Source: Atrichornis clamosus (taxonomy: Eukaryota; Chordata; Aves; Passeriformes; Menuridae). Taken from it: 64,000 bases of DNA. Of this stretch, positions 11,701-25,800 are shown one piece after another. The notes beneath the pieces were generated by a model that saw only the letters and a program-made list of their open reading frames with translations, did no database searches and was not told the DNA's origin. The position numbers and the translations under genes are program-made. The stretch lies in the NCBI GenBank assembly GCA_013400975.1, contig WBMZ01008696.1, forward strand, positions 153,100-217,099, given 5' to 3'. Positions within the stretch are counted from its first letter, which is position 1, and every line of letters starts with the position of its first letter.

Positions 11701-14700
11701 ATTTCTGTGCTTACTCTGTGGCTCTGGAGCAGAGGAGTCCACATCTCCATGTGCTTCTTTCCTGGCCACGTGGAGATCTGAGTGTCTGGTCCTGAAGGGT
11801 AGGGTTGTATGTCTGTTTTCACCACTGTGTAAGTAAATTGCTTCAATCAGCATCAGTTAACGCTTGGTCCTAAGCAGATGAGTTCTTGCTAAATAGATGG
11901 GAGCAGATCTGGGAATTGTCCTCTTGCTGTGGCTCTTGTTTTGAACACTGGAGAAAACATTGCCTCTCAAAACTTCCCTACTTCCCTTTCAAACGAGAGT
12001 ATTATCCCCCTCTTACAAATTCCCAAATACATATTCTGGCGTAAGCCTGGATTTTTTGCTTAGACCAATCTTTATGTTGGAATCCACAGAGAGCTTTTTC
12101 TGAGTATTGGGTTCTTTCTGCATATTAGATCTTATCTGCACATCTGAACACAATTTGCTGTCACCCATTTTTTCAGGGTTAAAAGACAAATACCACATAA
12201 ATTGTAAACCTCTGTGATAACAAGAAGGCTCAGCAAGCAGATTTTATGGCTTTTCTACTTTAAAGAGACAGGATCTTATGATTACTCTTCACTCACGATA
12301 TTGGGGCAGCCTGACCCAAAACTGAGGCCCCAACATGCTGGGTTGTTTCTCTAAAAATGAAGAATGAAAGCAGCTTGTGAGAGTAGAAGGTTTCCAATGC
12401 AAAACATCATGATTTACATTTGACCTCTTTAAAAAATTGCTCTTAGCGGTCCTCAAGGACTCTGCACATTTTCTTTTTACCGCTCTTTTGCTTGCAACCT
12501 TTGCCATAGGCTGCATCCTGCTTCATACCCGTGGAAGCACTGATTCACCAGGAGCGATGGGTCAGTGCTCCAGGGAAAGGGCTGGGTAGCACCTTCCCAG
12601 CCCACCACATTCCAACTCCAGAGCCTCTTGTCCTGCACGTTGGTATCTCCACCCTCAAAACCAGGTTTTGCCTTCTTACAGCAGATGACTCAGAAGGGAA
12701 CCCCTGTCTGCTGCCTGGCCATACCCCTGCAGGAAGGAAACACGCTCCTGTCCCCAGGTGTAGTTGTGCTAAAGGAGAGCAGCCTCTCTCCTGTGTGCAC
12801 CGCACAGGCTGCCCAGAGTGTCATGTGCCTCTATGCCACACTTGCAGGGATAGATCAGCCTTGGGAAGGCAAAAGGTGGGACCAGGCAAAGCCAAACTGA
12901 GCTACCAACACTCACTCAGGCCCCACGGAAGAGTGTGCCAGTGGTGCACATCATTTGGCTATCAGCACGTGTTCTGGTGTGCTCACGTTTTAGGCGTGTT
13001 CATGCTGTAGGCACTCTTTGCACAAATACTAACGGGCAGCTCAAGGTCATGGCAGCAAAGCACCAGGACTCGGAGGAGAGTTATAACCACACTCAGCATG
13101 ACACATCAAGCAGTGAGCCAGAGTGCCTATTATGGATTTATGCCTTTTGGGTTAATACTTGCCGTTGACCATCACCACTCATTAGGAAGAGCAGTGTGTT
13201 TTTAATAAACTTCGAGATAAGGGGTAGGTGAATTGTCCTCACTGCAGCAATCCAGTGACTGGACTTCTTATGGGTGCAGGTTATCCTTGTTTTCTCCATA
13301 GCTGTAGACTGTGAGGACTGTGACTTGACCTGCCATGGGGAAAGACTTCCCATCTTATACAATAAAGTGTTATTTCCTAGCTTGGAGTAACCACAAAGCC
13401 AGATAAATCCTCAGCAAAGAACCGTGCCTGGAAATGAACAGAAAAATTGTTCCCTGGGCTTTGTTCAGGTGCTCTACTGCAAGTGCCAGCAAGAGGGCCT
13501 CTTCCCTCCAATAGCAGGGCTGGGATCCTAGGAACAAGGGTGTTAGGCAGGAACAGGATGGAAACACCATCTAATTTTAGATGGTACCAGTCAGCCATTC
13601 CTAAGCAGATATCCTGGTCTGCCCACCCTGGGTCAGGCCCTGAGCTTTGAAAAACATCAGAGCAATAGAAAACAGGTAAAGTGCTCCAATATTAGAGCGT
13701 CCTTTGAAAGGCCAGAAGCTTTGACCTTCCCTTGTGACTCCACAGCTTTGAAGCAGAGGAGGTGGCTGCACGCACAAAGGGGTGAGCAGAGAATTTGCTG
13801 AGCTCAGACAGGCTTGGTACATCCTGCAGAGGCTCTGTGACAGCAGTGGGTGTCCCATCATCACTAAATACGAGACTGAAGGAACCCAAAGATTTAAAGC
13901 TTAATAGTCTCAGATATCAATCTTTCCAGAAGATAGAACAACAATAAAAAAAAGCTAAATAGAAGTTATAGCAGCAAAACTGCTTTAACAGCTACTGTAG
14001 GTCTAGTGAGGCTGCTAAGGAAAAATGGAAACCATATGGATTTGATTTATTGGCATAAATATGGGGACATCAGCATAGCTGCAGAAAACACCATTATCAA
14101 GTGTTTGAAAATCCAAAAAAAGATAGGGTGTTAGTACAGAGATATGGGGAAGAGAGGAGGAGACAGGATATGGTATCTCAAAATAAATAGATACCTGTCT
14201 TATTTCATACGTATTTTTGGACTCAATTTCCCCCTTGCATAAATCAGTAGGAAAGTCATCTTCAGCAGCATATTTAAGTACATAATTAGCTTTAAGTAGA
14301 AGCTTCATCCAGATTTAATCACATTGCTGCATTTGTGCCTAAATCAAAACGCTCTTAAGAATTTTAAAACTACAGTGGTATAAAAGACATGTAAGAGGTC
14401 ACAGTCGGATACTCCAGGGTGGAAGGTAAATTGTTACTGCCGATGAGCTGTTAGAACAAAAGGTGTTATCTTTTACCAAGAAGTTACACTATGTTGTGCT
14501 ATGTTATGGCAAAGAGGATTTGTCTTTTCACCCATTTCCTGCTCTGTTTCCCATCAGCTGACAATGACTCTGCAGGAGTCAGAGCCCAAAATACAGTCCA
14601 AATTCTCAGGACAAAAGCTAAAACGCAGCAAACTTTGTGCACAATGTTTAAAGATACTTAATGAATTACATGAACTGCTTCCACAAATAAATGAAACCAC

Positions 14701-15383
14701 TGGTAATTGCTAAGAGTTATTCAGGCTGACCAGTTATTCTTCGACTCTTACCACTGTAAAACAACAGGATGGATGTTGTATGTCTAAATAATAGATACTG
14801 CAATTCAGAAAAGTAGTTCAATGTGTGTTTCACTCTCATTTAAGTGAAGCTGAGATTAGACAATACCCCATTATTAGGTGGGTTATGCCTTCACGTTGCT
14901 CATTTCAGTGAAGAGTAACACACCAAATTCTGGAAGTTACAAGAACTGGAGCAACATCTAAGAAATCCACGTTAAAAAATAAAAGAAGAAGACAATTTCA
15001 CTAGTTTTATCTACTACACAAAATAGCATACTAATTCATTCCCATCGCATGGATAGCAGAATACTTAATCAATCCATGTTTAAATTGCCCTGTAAGACAA
15101 GAACATAAAAAGATCCACAACTAATTGCAGAGCTAGTAATGGGATACTTATAGGATCAGCAAGCCAGAAAGTTTCTTGGCAACCATGTTGTGTATCTTCA
15201 CCTTGTTTTCCCATTGCCATTCTTCAGGCAAGAGAGTCAACTGTGATTTTCCAACACGGGAAATCCTCTTTGAATTTTCTACAGAAAAAAAACCCCTCTC
15301 ACACACTAAAACCTTTCTTGTATTCAGGATCTACCCCTTGTTGAAAAGCTAAATAAAAGTCTGCTTTCTCTTCACATCGTTCA
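2770..15383. other. Intergenic; no gene seen
   Basis: About 12.6 kb of A/T-leaning sequence. It has short A tracts (for example 4274-4284) and a locally G/C-richer stretch at about 12530-12960 with an open frame of 159 codons that lacks any recognisable domain. I saw no CR1, LTR, tRNA or splice-bounded conserved peptide. Confidence 0.55.
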
Positions 15384-15405
15384 GGGAAGAAGGAAGGAAG
15401 GAAGG
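15384..15405. repeat. (GAAG)n simple repeat
   Basis: Four to five tandem GAAG units in otherwise unremarkable intergenic sequence. Confidence 0.9.
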
Positions 15406-18400
15406 CTAATGCAAGCACCTCAGGCCTAAATTATTTTAAAAGTGATGTCAGCTTCACACATCTGGCTGATGCCACACTGGCTGAAGATCCACTTTGACCA
15501 GTCTCTTCAAATCCCCTTGCACTCACTTTCACACCTCCTGGGTCAAACCAGGCTCTGGGCAATGCCTCCTTTTTGTTCTCTTTCAGTACTAGACTAAACA
15601 CCACGGAGCTGCTTGGTGTTAATCAGCCCAGCACCAACACACAAACACCTCCCAGAGCAGCAAGCCCCTATTTCCCAGTGCTGCCTGCACCTTCCTCAGG
15701 TACCCACGGCAAGGCCTAGGACCAGAGTGCAGGAGTAGGGATGCAGAAGGAAAATAGCCTGGGAGAAGAAGTGAGAACGTGCTGCGGGTGGGCAAGGAGG
15801 GTGCACACACCTTTGTGAGCCTGGGTGGTGTGCGTGAGTGGGTAAGAGTGGAAAACATAATTGTTAACGATTAACAGACACAAGATAGTGACTAGTCCAT
15901 GATATTTGTCATTAAACCCTGATGAAGCCCAGCGTGTGCAACCATCTTAGTTAATTGGTTACCATTAATAACACATAACTTAACAATTCCAAAACACCAC
16001 TGAAATGGGAAAATATCCCTTAGTTTTGTCACACCCTTCTTTCTAGGGAAGAAAAATTATGATTGGTATGACCTTGCACTGGGACTTTGGGAGTACAGAT
16101 GGAAGGCCTGCCTCTTTCCAGGAGCTGTAACCCTTCACACAGTAAGATCTCTGAAATAATCACTGAGTATTTATATATTGAGGGTCTTACACAGGTTTGT
16201 ACTGCCCTGCAACATGAAGTCTGCTTTAGCAGTACTTGATCTCCAGCTAGTTGGAATAAATCCACCTCAGGAGCATCAGTGCTTTGCACTGATTTATTGC
16301 ACCTCACTTTCTTGCATGGGGCAAGGGCCTATGGCTCAAGTTAATATGTTACAGTGCCAGTTGTAATAAATGGGTCACATGTGCAAACACTCAGGCACCT
16401 CATTTATCCACCTGTAAAAAATTAGTTTGGCACTTATGGTTCAGTACTGGCACTTGTGGAGCTGTTGAAGCTGAAGGGTTTCAACAAATGTTAAGGAAAA
16501 CTGCCTGCAGGCTGCTGGCATCTCTCCTCATCCCAAGAGGGAGGGAAAAAAGCAAAACCTTTTCTGGATCCTGTACAGTCTAGTACAAAGCTCTGCAGAG
16601 AAACAGAACAAAAAAACCCAGGAGAGAAGCCATCTGAGACACTCCAGAAATGCCTAGCATAAAGCCTGGACAAAGCTTTGCTCTCTGAAGCCTGCAGTGC
16701 ACTGGAGGATGTCTTTACTACAAAGCCACTCCGGGGGCTATTGCTCACCCTGAGCTCAGTGCTCACTTAGCAAAGAGAAAGAGAAAGCCCATCCCTTGGC
16801 TACCAGATGAGGCCTGGGCCCAATATGCAGGCAGTGTGGGGACTGCTCAGGTGCTGGATATTAAAGAGAACAATGCTTTGTGTTTAAGATGCTGCCTTTT
16901 ACCTGTAAATTTTGTGCCTTTCTTATCTTTGCCAGGCATTTCTCTTGGGCATCAGCTGGCCATGGTCACCATCACAGCACACCTTCTTTACAGAGATTTT
17001 GGCTGTCTCCTGTTTAGAGATACCCCACCTGACTTCCAAAATATTTTAGAGGTGAGATTAAAAACCACAAGCAAACAAACAGGGAAGGTGTTACTTTTGT
17101 ATATTAATTCTTCTGACCTTCTTCTTGACACATCTTCTAGAAATGCCTTATGCAGTGAAACACAGCCCTGCAGAAGGAACTCACACCTGGAAGCATTCAG
17201 AGTTGCTGGGAAGGCTTAAAGGGAGGGTTTAGGAGATTTGTAAGCTTTGTGCCAGCCTTAGGAGTGAGCTAAATGTCTCTCCAGGACACAGAGCTCTCTC
17301 ATTTTCCCTTATAGCCCTTTTCTCCCTGAAAGAGCTTTTTAGAGAGGGAATATTTTTACAGCTCAAAAGACATTGACTAGTACAAGTAGAAGTTAATGTA
17401 ACTAAACCTTGGAATTGAAAAAAAAAGAGATAAATGAGACCCTGGTGCTACCAATGATACAATTAGATGGTTGTCACCTGGGACTGTTCACAATAGATGC
17501 TTTTCAAGAATAAATTGTTATGCTTTCAAGAGATATGTCTTTTCAATCACCAGCTCTTTTAAGAGGTTCAAGATAAATGAGTGCAAAGCAAATTAATGGA
17601 GAACATAATGTAGTCACTTAACATTCCTGATATTGATTCCATTTCATTAACTGGTAAGCACTTTATACTCCCACAGAGAGATTTTCGTCCTTCCTCAGGT
17701 ATCTAATTACAAGAATAAAAATAACTTTAAAGAATCTTCCCCTTGGAGCTTACCTCTAGATATATTTCCAGAGCTATACCTTCATGTCATTTTTTTTCAG
17801 TCAGGATTATGCAGAAATATTAATACTGAGAAGGGGATGTGACTAGTTTTTCTTCAGGCTTGAAGTATTTGATCAGCCTGTTAGAAACACAGTCCATAAA
17901 GCCTGTCCTGCAGTCCTTGCCCTCCAGAAGGAGTGGCAGAGAAAGCCAACAGATGTGTCAGGATGATGCTTGCTGTGCCCAAATTAGCAGTGGGTGTGTG
18001 CACATCAGTGTGTGTCATTGAGGGCTGGCTTCCTGTCTGTGGAAGCCATCCCAGGACAAAGCTTGAGCCCTTCTGAGTCATGTTGGCCGTTTCTCCAGGG
18101 CTGCAGCAGTGGCTGCGACAGACTTGACAACCAGAAGATGGTTGTCTTGCAGTACAACACATACCAGCAACACAGCTTTTCTGCCAGCCCAGCTGGAAAA
18201 CGGGACACACTGGAACCATTCTCCATGGCTATATGACTTCTCCGGCACTCAGGGAACCCTGTGCAGAACAGCCTTGCTAACTCTACACAGCCCAACCCTG
18301 TACCATGCAGAAATAGTCTTAGCTTTCAATAAAGCATAATGGGTTTCCCAAGCAGAGCAGATGAATAAAAAAGAAAAAAGACTAAAAAACATGAACCTGA

Positions 18401-21400
18401 CCAGAGAAAATTACTCAGGTCTACAGGTGGCTTAAAGTTAATAATGTCTGATAAGAAAGGGTATACTGGTCAAGAAGATTTCAGGTATATTGTGATTTTT
18501 AAAAAATTTCCCCTCTTCCCTGAATTATTTGCTAAATTAACACAAATTTTCAAAGTATTTTGCTGATTTTCAGTCGGCTTTTTTGCTGAACAAGATTCAC
18601 CCACTTATAGCCCTCAGTAGAATGGAAATGACAAAATAACTACAGGAAATTGCTTCTTTCTGCTGCTCTCCACAGCAAGTGTTTAAATGCACAGAAATTA
18701 GCACATTTTTCAGAAATGGAAATCATCTGAGAAATTAAGAAAGTACAATATGTCTTAAAAGACTAAATCTGCTCCAGTGTTTTCAAAACAAGATGCAAGA
18801 CCTGAGGTGTGACTCCTGCTAGCACCAGGGAGAGTCACAACATTGCAGTACAGGTCTTTGAGATGTCTGAGACATGATTCCACTAAGCTTTAAACCAGCA
18901 CTGCTCTGCAAGAGCTCACAGCTTCCTGGGAGTACAGAGGAGAAAGCAAACAAACAAAACCAATGAAGAGAAAAATCTCTGAATAGCAAGAGTAAAAGCA
19001 GAAATTACAGTTTTATGTGCATTCATTGTCTAGAAAATTGACCGTGATCAAGGTGAAGGCTTTCATAGAATGGATCATCTGAATTCTTTTAAATTAAATT
19101 TACCTCTAGTATGAGCTGCAATATTTCTACACACATTTTGACAGAGGCAGACTAAGTTGAACCCTTTTTATAAGCACCTAAGAAGCATATGTGGTAAAGA
19201 ATAAACACTTGAAGTGAATTACAGGTAACGATAGTCATGTAGTCAGTAGTGTAAAAACCCCAGTCAGTGCACAACGACCAAGACCTTCACAGAGTAGTTA
19301 ATCCTGTTTCAAAAAGGGCATCACTGGTGCCTACAATGATTTGCCCTCTGGAAATGCTCACTCTCACTGACTACTGGGAGATTCCCACTAACCAGAAGTT
19401 TAACTAAATTTGGATAGTAAGGTCTCTCAGCTAGTCTGATAAGGTAAAATAACCTGTAGTTAAAAATTTGCCTGGAAGGCTTTTCTGACATTTCAGATTT
19501 ATTTTCATTAAAATCAAGATCATTTTATGACTGTCTTCAATGCGAGCATATTCCCATTAATGCCAAACATTTTGAGGATGTTGTGTTTGTTATATTCAAG
19601 TGTAAAATCAATGATCTTTAAGGAAGCACTATCAGAAAGAAAGCTGGACTTCCTCCAGTGATTTAATCTGGTCTGCAACAAACCTCACTAAAAGGGACAG
19701 TTATATCCTGGATATTAAGGCTTTCATGCAGAGGTTCTTCAGATTTCACATCTACAAGTAGACCTTGTTTAGCTGAAGGGATTTAAAGCAACTCCTCAAA
19801 AAGGGAGCATGCAGAAATTAGTTTGATTGTCTTTTTTTACCAGCAAGGCGCTAGACAACACTGCCTGGCACGTGGCAGTACAGACCAACAGCCAGCCGGG
19901 AATGAGCTGGGTATACAACCTGACTGTGTATTTCATTGGAAAATCATCCTTCTTATGCCAAAGGCTTCTTCACCACCCTAAAAACAATCACATAAAGGAG
20001 AGAAAGATGGCTTTTCCTGTAACACACTGGAAAAAAGATGAAGAAATTAATTCTTACCCCACTGTTGACTTACAGATACAACAAAATTCAGTCTCTAAAA
20101 CAGTTACCTCAGAAGACATGAGGACTTCCCAAAGAGAGTCATGGTAGAGTTTTTCCCTCTTCTCCATCCTATCTGCTCCAGAGCCAGCTACCTCTTCAAT
20201 CTGGTTAGACATTGAGAACAATTAGTGATAAAACCTCCTTGGCAGGATCCTCTCTTCTATGGGTAGCCAATATCTCAGTTGCAATCTCAGGATTGCTATG
20301 AATTGGGACCAGCTATCCTTGCATTCCCTCCACAGACTGTGAACAGGGCCATGGAGCAACACACTGGCATGCCAGTGTTGAGATTATAGCCTACCACGAT
20401 GAATTTTTATTTTATCAAGTAAACTATGACACTGACAAATATTATCTAATAAGAACATTTTTAGTGTGAGGCCAAAGAGGAGGGTTGCAAGTTTAAACAT
20501 CATGGCTAAGGATGCATTGCTCTTCAAAGCAGAGGGAATATGAGGTGAAAAGAAGCTAAAAATCAAGCTGCAAAAATATTAGTGCTTTCTAGGCATGTCC
20601 AGAAACAACTAAAGAGAGGATTGTATTTTGTTTGATAGAAGAGAAGGGCTCCGTTGCCCAAATTAAAAATAACTGAAGTCCATTTCTCTGAATGTATTTC
20701 ACTACATTGCTGACTTTATCTATGCCTGACTTTTTCAGGCTTAAATCCTAAAGTAATTGGAAATCATTTAAGTAGAGTAATTCATGCTTATAGCACTTGA
20801 CAGTTCAGTTCATTGAGTTTATAGGAGTTTTTGCAAAAATCTTACAGTAGGCCTAAATTTGCATATTTGGACGTTTACTGGGACCAATATCTGAGCATAG
20901 AGTGATGTGTTCCCTCTCTGGACACCCCAGGAAACCACAAGGCAAAAAATTGGTGTGTGAGAACTGATGTTTGACATTCCTAGGCCAGGAGCCAACCTGG
21001 CAAGCACAGCACTTGCAAGGCCCAAGGAGACAAGATTTAAACTCTACCTTAGCAGCTGCAAAGGCTTTTGAAATCCTATCCTCTGGAAATCATAACCTAT
21101 TTCTTCTCAGCTTCTGGCAGAGCATACACTCCTCTTGTTAATAAAGCAAAGCATCTCCAAGGAATACACAACCACAGGAAAAAAGTCTAATGTAAAGTAG
21201 CAATTTAATTTACACAGCTCCTGATAAAAGCATTTTACTTTGGGATACAACATGAGGCAGTCGCAAACAAGACACAACCATGAATAAGGTGTTTATGATA
21301 TTCCTTGACTACAAATACAGTAGAGCCAAGGCTGTGAATGACTGTGCTCCTGACTGGGCCTAGTCCCAGAATTTGATGCCTTTGGCCCTCCTGCTCCCTT

Positions 21401-24400
21401 TGAAGGGTGTGCTGGCACTGCAGGCAGTCTTCCTTCCTGTGTCAGTCTCCTCCAAAGTGGAGCCTGGTTTCAATGCCATATTTGCTGAGGCATGTGGAAA
21501 GCAGCAGCTGCACCCACCAAAAGGCCAGAAAATTCAAATCCAACTACTCTGGGCGGTCCTGGCAAGCTACCTCCTTGAAATCATTAGTAACCTACACAAA
21601 TATTCTAGTAAAATACAGCCTATCATCTTTAAAAATAACGCTTTCCACTGACTGCAGCTACTGAGAGCAATGAACAGGTGTATGGAAAAAAAAGCAAGAG
21701 ACCTAATGGGCTGACACATGGTGAAATGCTTTCCCAGGAAGATACTCTAGACTACTCAGTGGATTTTGGCTTCATACTCAAAGTCCCCTAATTTACATTT
21801 ATCCTGATCTTACTGCAATTCATGCTTGGTCATGCTCAACTCCGCTAATATTAAGGAGACAATTTTTTTCACATTGGGTCCTAAGTTCTTTAGCAGTTCT
21901 GGACTTTAAGACTTCCCTTCAGCTTTCCATTCTTAATTTTATAAGATTATTAAGCACTTGGAAAAATACTAGCTGTTTTATGCCAGAATAAATGAAGGTC
22001 ACTAGCTATGAAGAATCAACTTGTTATTGAATCTATTTGTGTGTCAGAAGAAAGATCTAGATGTAAGAGTACACATATTTCAAGAGAAAATTAATAGTAT
22101 ACTTCTAATATTCATTAGAACTCTATAAATTATGTATAGAGTATTTTTAGAAGGCCAGAAAACATCATTGGTCATAGTCTGGCTTCTTGTTTGGAACAAG
22201 GCAGGAAATGTCACTGAACTCACTCATACATATATATTTTATGTTTTAAAAAAACATACAACATCTTTATTTAGCAATTGTAAGTGGTGAAGGGTTCCCA
22301 ACAAGCACTGGTAAGTTGTTTCAATTATTGATTAGCCTCTTTCACGTAAATATTACATTTATCTGCTTATCCTCCACCCCCAGAGCTGACTCTCAGACAG
22401 CAGAGCCTCTGATGCGCTGTCATCTCTGATAAGAGATCCCACAGCAGGATGCAGAGCTGGGCAGAGACGGCCAGGGTAAATCAAGCACAACCAGAGCACA
22501 GCCTCCAGATGCTGCTCCTCACCTGACCATGTTAGTCTTGTTGTAAGGCAGTCTAACTTAGCCCACATTTGGGGATGACCTAAGGCAGTTATGCTGCTTC
22601 TGGTACCCAGAAAAAGGCACAGGGAAGTAACCTGGGTGTTACACAGCATCCCTTCATGACAACATACACTGCCAATATCCGCAGGCTGCAGTCAGGTGGC
22701 ATGGGAAAGGAACTCCTCCCATCACACCGGCAGGAGGCAAGACAGACAGCTCCCAAACTGCAGTCTTTGGTGAGAAAACTCCAAAAACCAGCTTCACCTG
22801 ACTTCCCTCCCCATGCTTCAGCTCAGCAGGTTTGAATGCCTGGGAAGAACCCCCTCCTCCTCTTAAAGCACAGAGACCGTGGCCACAAAGAGACACCTCA
22901 TTTGCTTCCTGCACTCACCTCCAGCTGAGCCAGACAGCCCTGGCCCAGCAACCACCTTCTCCTTCGTGCTGCCTCTGACCCACATGTCATCAGCTGCCAG
23001 TGTCAGCAGCACTTTTGCTGCTTCCTTCCAGGTCACTGCCCTGGCTCTAAAAGCACATTCCCTCCACCTTAAAAACCTTGACAGAGTCTGATTTTAAACA
23101 GCCACTGCCAGCATTCACTGCTGGCAGCCTGACCCTCAGCTGACAGCATAGCAGGCAGATCCTTCCTCCTCCCAATTCCTGCCCTATGTATGTATTTGCA
23201 TTAACAATAAAAGCTTGGGTACCTTCCCCATCCGCATGCAAGACATTATAGCAGCCACTGGAAAAAGCCTTTTCCTCCCTGATTCTGCTGCTCACTGAGC
23301 ATCTGCTGCCTGCCCATCCTCACTGCTGCCCAAATAGACTCCTATAACAAAAGCCAATCAACCTCAGGTAGTTACTGGAAGAGTAAAAGAAGCAATGATT
23401 TGGTTAGGTCACACTGATTGCAGCTCTGAATCTGCCTAGATTCATCAGAACTCCTGATGAAGTCTAGATTATAATAGCAGATGTGTTTCCAGCCAAGCAT
23501 TTTTAGAGGAATATTTCTCTGCAGACTCTTTCAAGAGAGGAAACCCGACATCTCTTTGCTCAGGAGGGTCTGAACATACATTGCACAACCCTTTTGTGTT
23601 GCACCTGACCGATCCTTGTGCATGCAAAACCAGTCATCCTCTCCTCGGAGGGGTGCCATTTTCTTCTCTCTTCCAGAAATTCTGGAGTTGTGGTCCAACT
23701 GATCCATGTTGGGCCATGGTCTGTATATATGACTCTCCCTGTAGATGCAAAAACTTGTCACCAGTCATTCCAGCTCTGGCACCTCAGATAAATCTTACTC
23801 TGCATCCAGCCATGTCTGAGACAGAAATGCCTTTTTCAGAGGAAGCTGATGAGCTGGGCAAACCACATCCTCATGCACCATGAGGGGCAGGGGATAAACA
23901 AATCCCAGGCTGGCAGAACAAGAAGCATCAAAGTAGAAAGCTGCAACATGCCCTGCCAGTGATTTTTTGGTGGAGGACTCAGGGCCAAGTTGGACAGGCT
24001 TGCCTCACCCTTCCACTGCAGGCTGGGCAGCCTGTCACACCTCCAGACTGGTAATTTTTCCTCAGCATTGGCCCTTGATCAGACTTTCCCCATCATTTTC
24101 TTGGGCCAGTACTCCAACACCTGACCAGCAATGCTTCCTTTACCGCATGGAAATGACTGCTAACACACGTAGATTTTCTCTTGCAGATATGCTATTTATG
24201 GTTAAGGAAATGAGGAAAAAAACACATGGGATTTTTATATATATTGTCAAATAAAAAATGTCTTTTTTTCTTATGAGGAGGCAAAGGACAATCCATATTT
24301 GATGCTACATTATTTCTCTTATGAAACCCTATTTTATTCTTGTGTAATTTGTGAAAGAAAACTGGTTAAAGTTCCAAATGGCCCGATTCTCTGCTGCAGA

Positions 24401-25707
24401 AAAACGGCACCTAACTTCTCTGAGAGCACCATGTATTTACTTACAGCTGAATGAGGCTTTAATGGCACTTGTAAGTGACCAGTGGGTGTCATTGATACCT
24501 CCCCATGGGGCTAGGTACCCACCGACTGTGGCAGCACCCTCCAAATGGTGCCAGGCAAAATCCTGACCCTCAGTCTGAGGTTGCTTTTTCCAAAAGCTTA
24601 GCTATTGGTCTTATTTAGTGGATCAGGACAATTTGCCTCAGCTTTTCTCAGAGTAAACAGGTCAGGATGACCTTAAGGATGCCTTAAGAGTTTCTTTTCT
24701 TTTATGTCAAGTGGCCCTGCAAATGACTTGTTAAGGTGGCATCAATTTAGCAGTGGTTTTTTGCAGTAGAATTTTGTATTTCAGTTTCCCACATGACGTT
24801 TTGCATTTCTGTTTTGTGCTCAAGGAGGAGGAGGCAAGAGGTTAAAAAAAAAAGAAAGAGCAGTGAACTGAAGATTCGTGAGCAGGATAAAGTAACATCC
24901 TACTCTTGAAGCAAGGGAACCAAACAATTTTTAATGGGATTTGACTTCATAACGTATAATCTCAATAATCTACTATACAGTGATATTTTCTTTAAAAAAT
25001 GCAAGAGATTTCATTTTAAAAGCCCCCTTTTCTTAGTTTTTCCTTATTTTGTTTTACTCTTTCTGGTAACCAAATTAATTTCAATAAAATAGTAATCTAT
25101 CAAGTCTCAGGAACTAAGAAATTCCAGTATTGGGGAAAAATTGGTTTCATTTTTTGAGGAGTTTGCATTTGTTAAAAAGACAATCCTGCCCTGAAAAACT
25201 TGCCAACCTATCCTTGAATAGATTACAGTATTACAAACAGATTATATTTGCTTTCCTGGCCACATTAATGATGTCTCTACAAATTTGCTTTGTTGAAAAC
25301 AAAATGTGAGATACACAAAAGAGACCATACTCCTTTCCTGGTTAACTACCACAGCCACATCTGCATCTCCTTCTCTCTAAACACTGCCGACAAGGTGTCC
25401 TGCCAGCAGAAGTACTCAAGTCTAGAAATATTCTGTGCATTGATGGAACACTTCCTTGTCTCCCCACAGACCACCTAACAGGTCTTGTATTTTCATACAT
25501 CTCTCCAGTGTATCCACTTACTCCCTTCTATATCCACCAACCACCGGTGGCTCTGGAGGATCACGAACACCTGATGTCTCCAAGCATGCTCATGCCAATC
25601 AAGGCATCCATGCCACGGCCTTCCTCTCAGTGCAGACACTTGTGACAGCTTGTTTGCCCTTGAGAGCTGCCCCCCCCGCCGAATTTTGCAGAAATGTTAC
25701 TGCCTCA
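15406..25707. other. Intergenic; no gene seen
   Basis: About 10 kb. It contains a short A/T-rich inverted repeat around 22228-22258 (TATGTTTT with AAAACATA) and scattered homopolymer tracts. The open frames are short and without domain signatures. Confidence 0.55.
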
Positions 25708-25800
25708 TGGACAACAGAATTGCAGAATGGCTGAGGTTAGAAGAGACCTCTGGAGGTCATCCAGAGCCCCAGTCCATACCCTGCCATTGTTATACAAGCA
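25708..25800 (-). mobile_element. CR1 LINE 3' fragment
   Basis: ACAGAATTGCAGAATGGCTG, then AGACCTCTGGAGGTCATCCA and a degenerate continuation, is the reverse complement of a CR1 3' end. The copy is short and diverged, and the distal border is uncertain. Confidence 0.7.

Noticed and set aside
12531..13010. Plus-strand open frame of 159 codons with several Cys pairs (CPEC, CHTC)
   Set aside because: It looked briefly like a zinc finger, but His/Cys spacing does not fit any class and another frame is equally open.
16836..17219. Plus-strand open frame of 127 codons
   Set aside because: No domain, signal peptide or conserved motif; probably chance.
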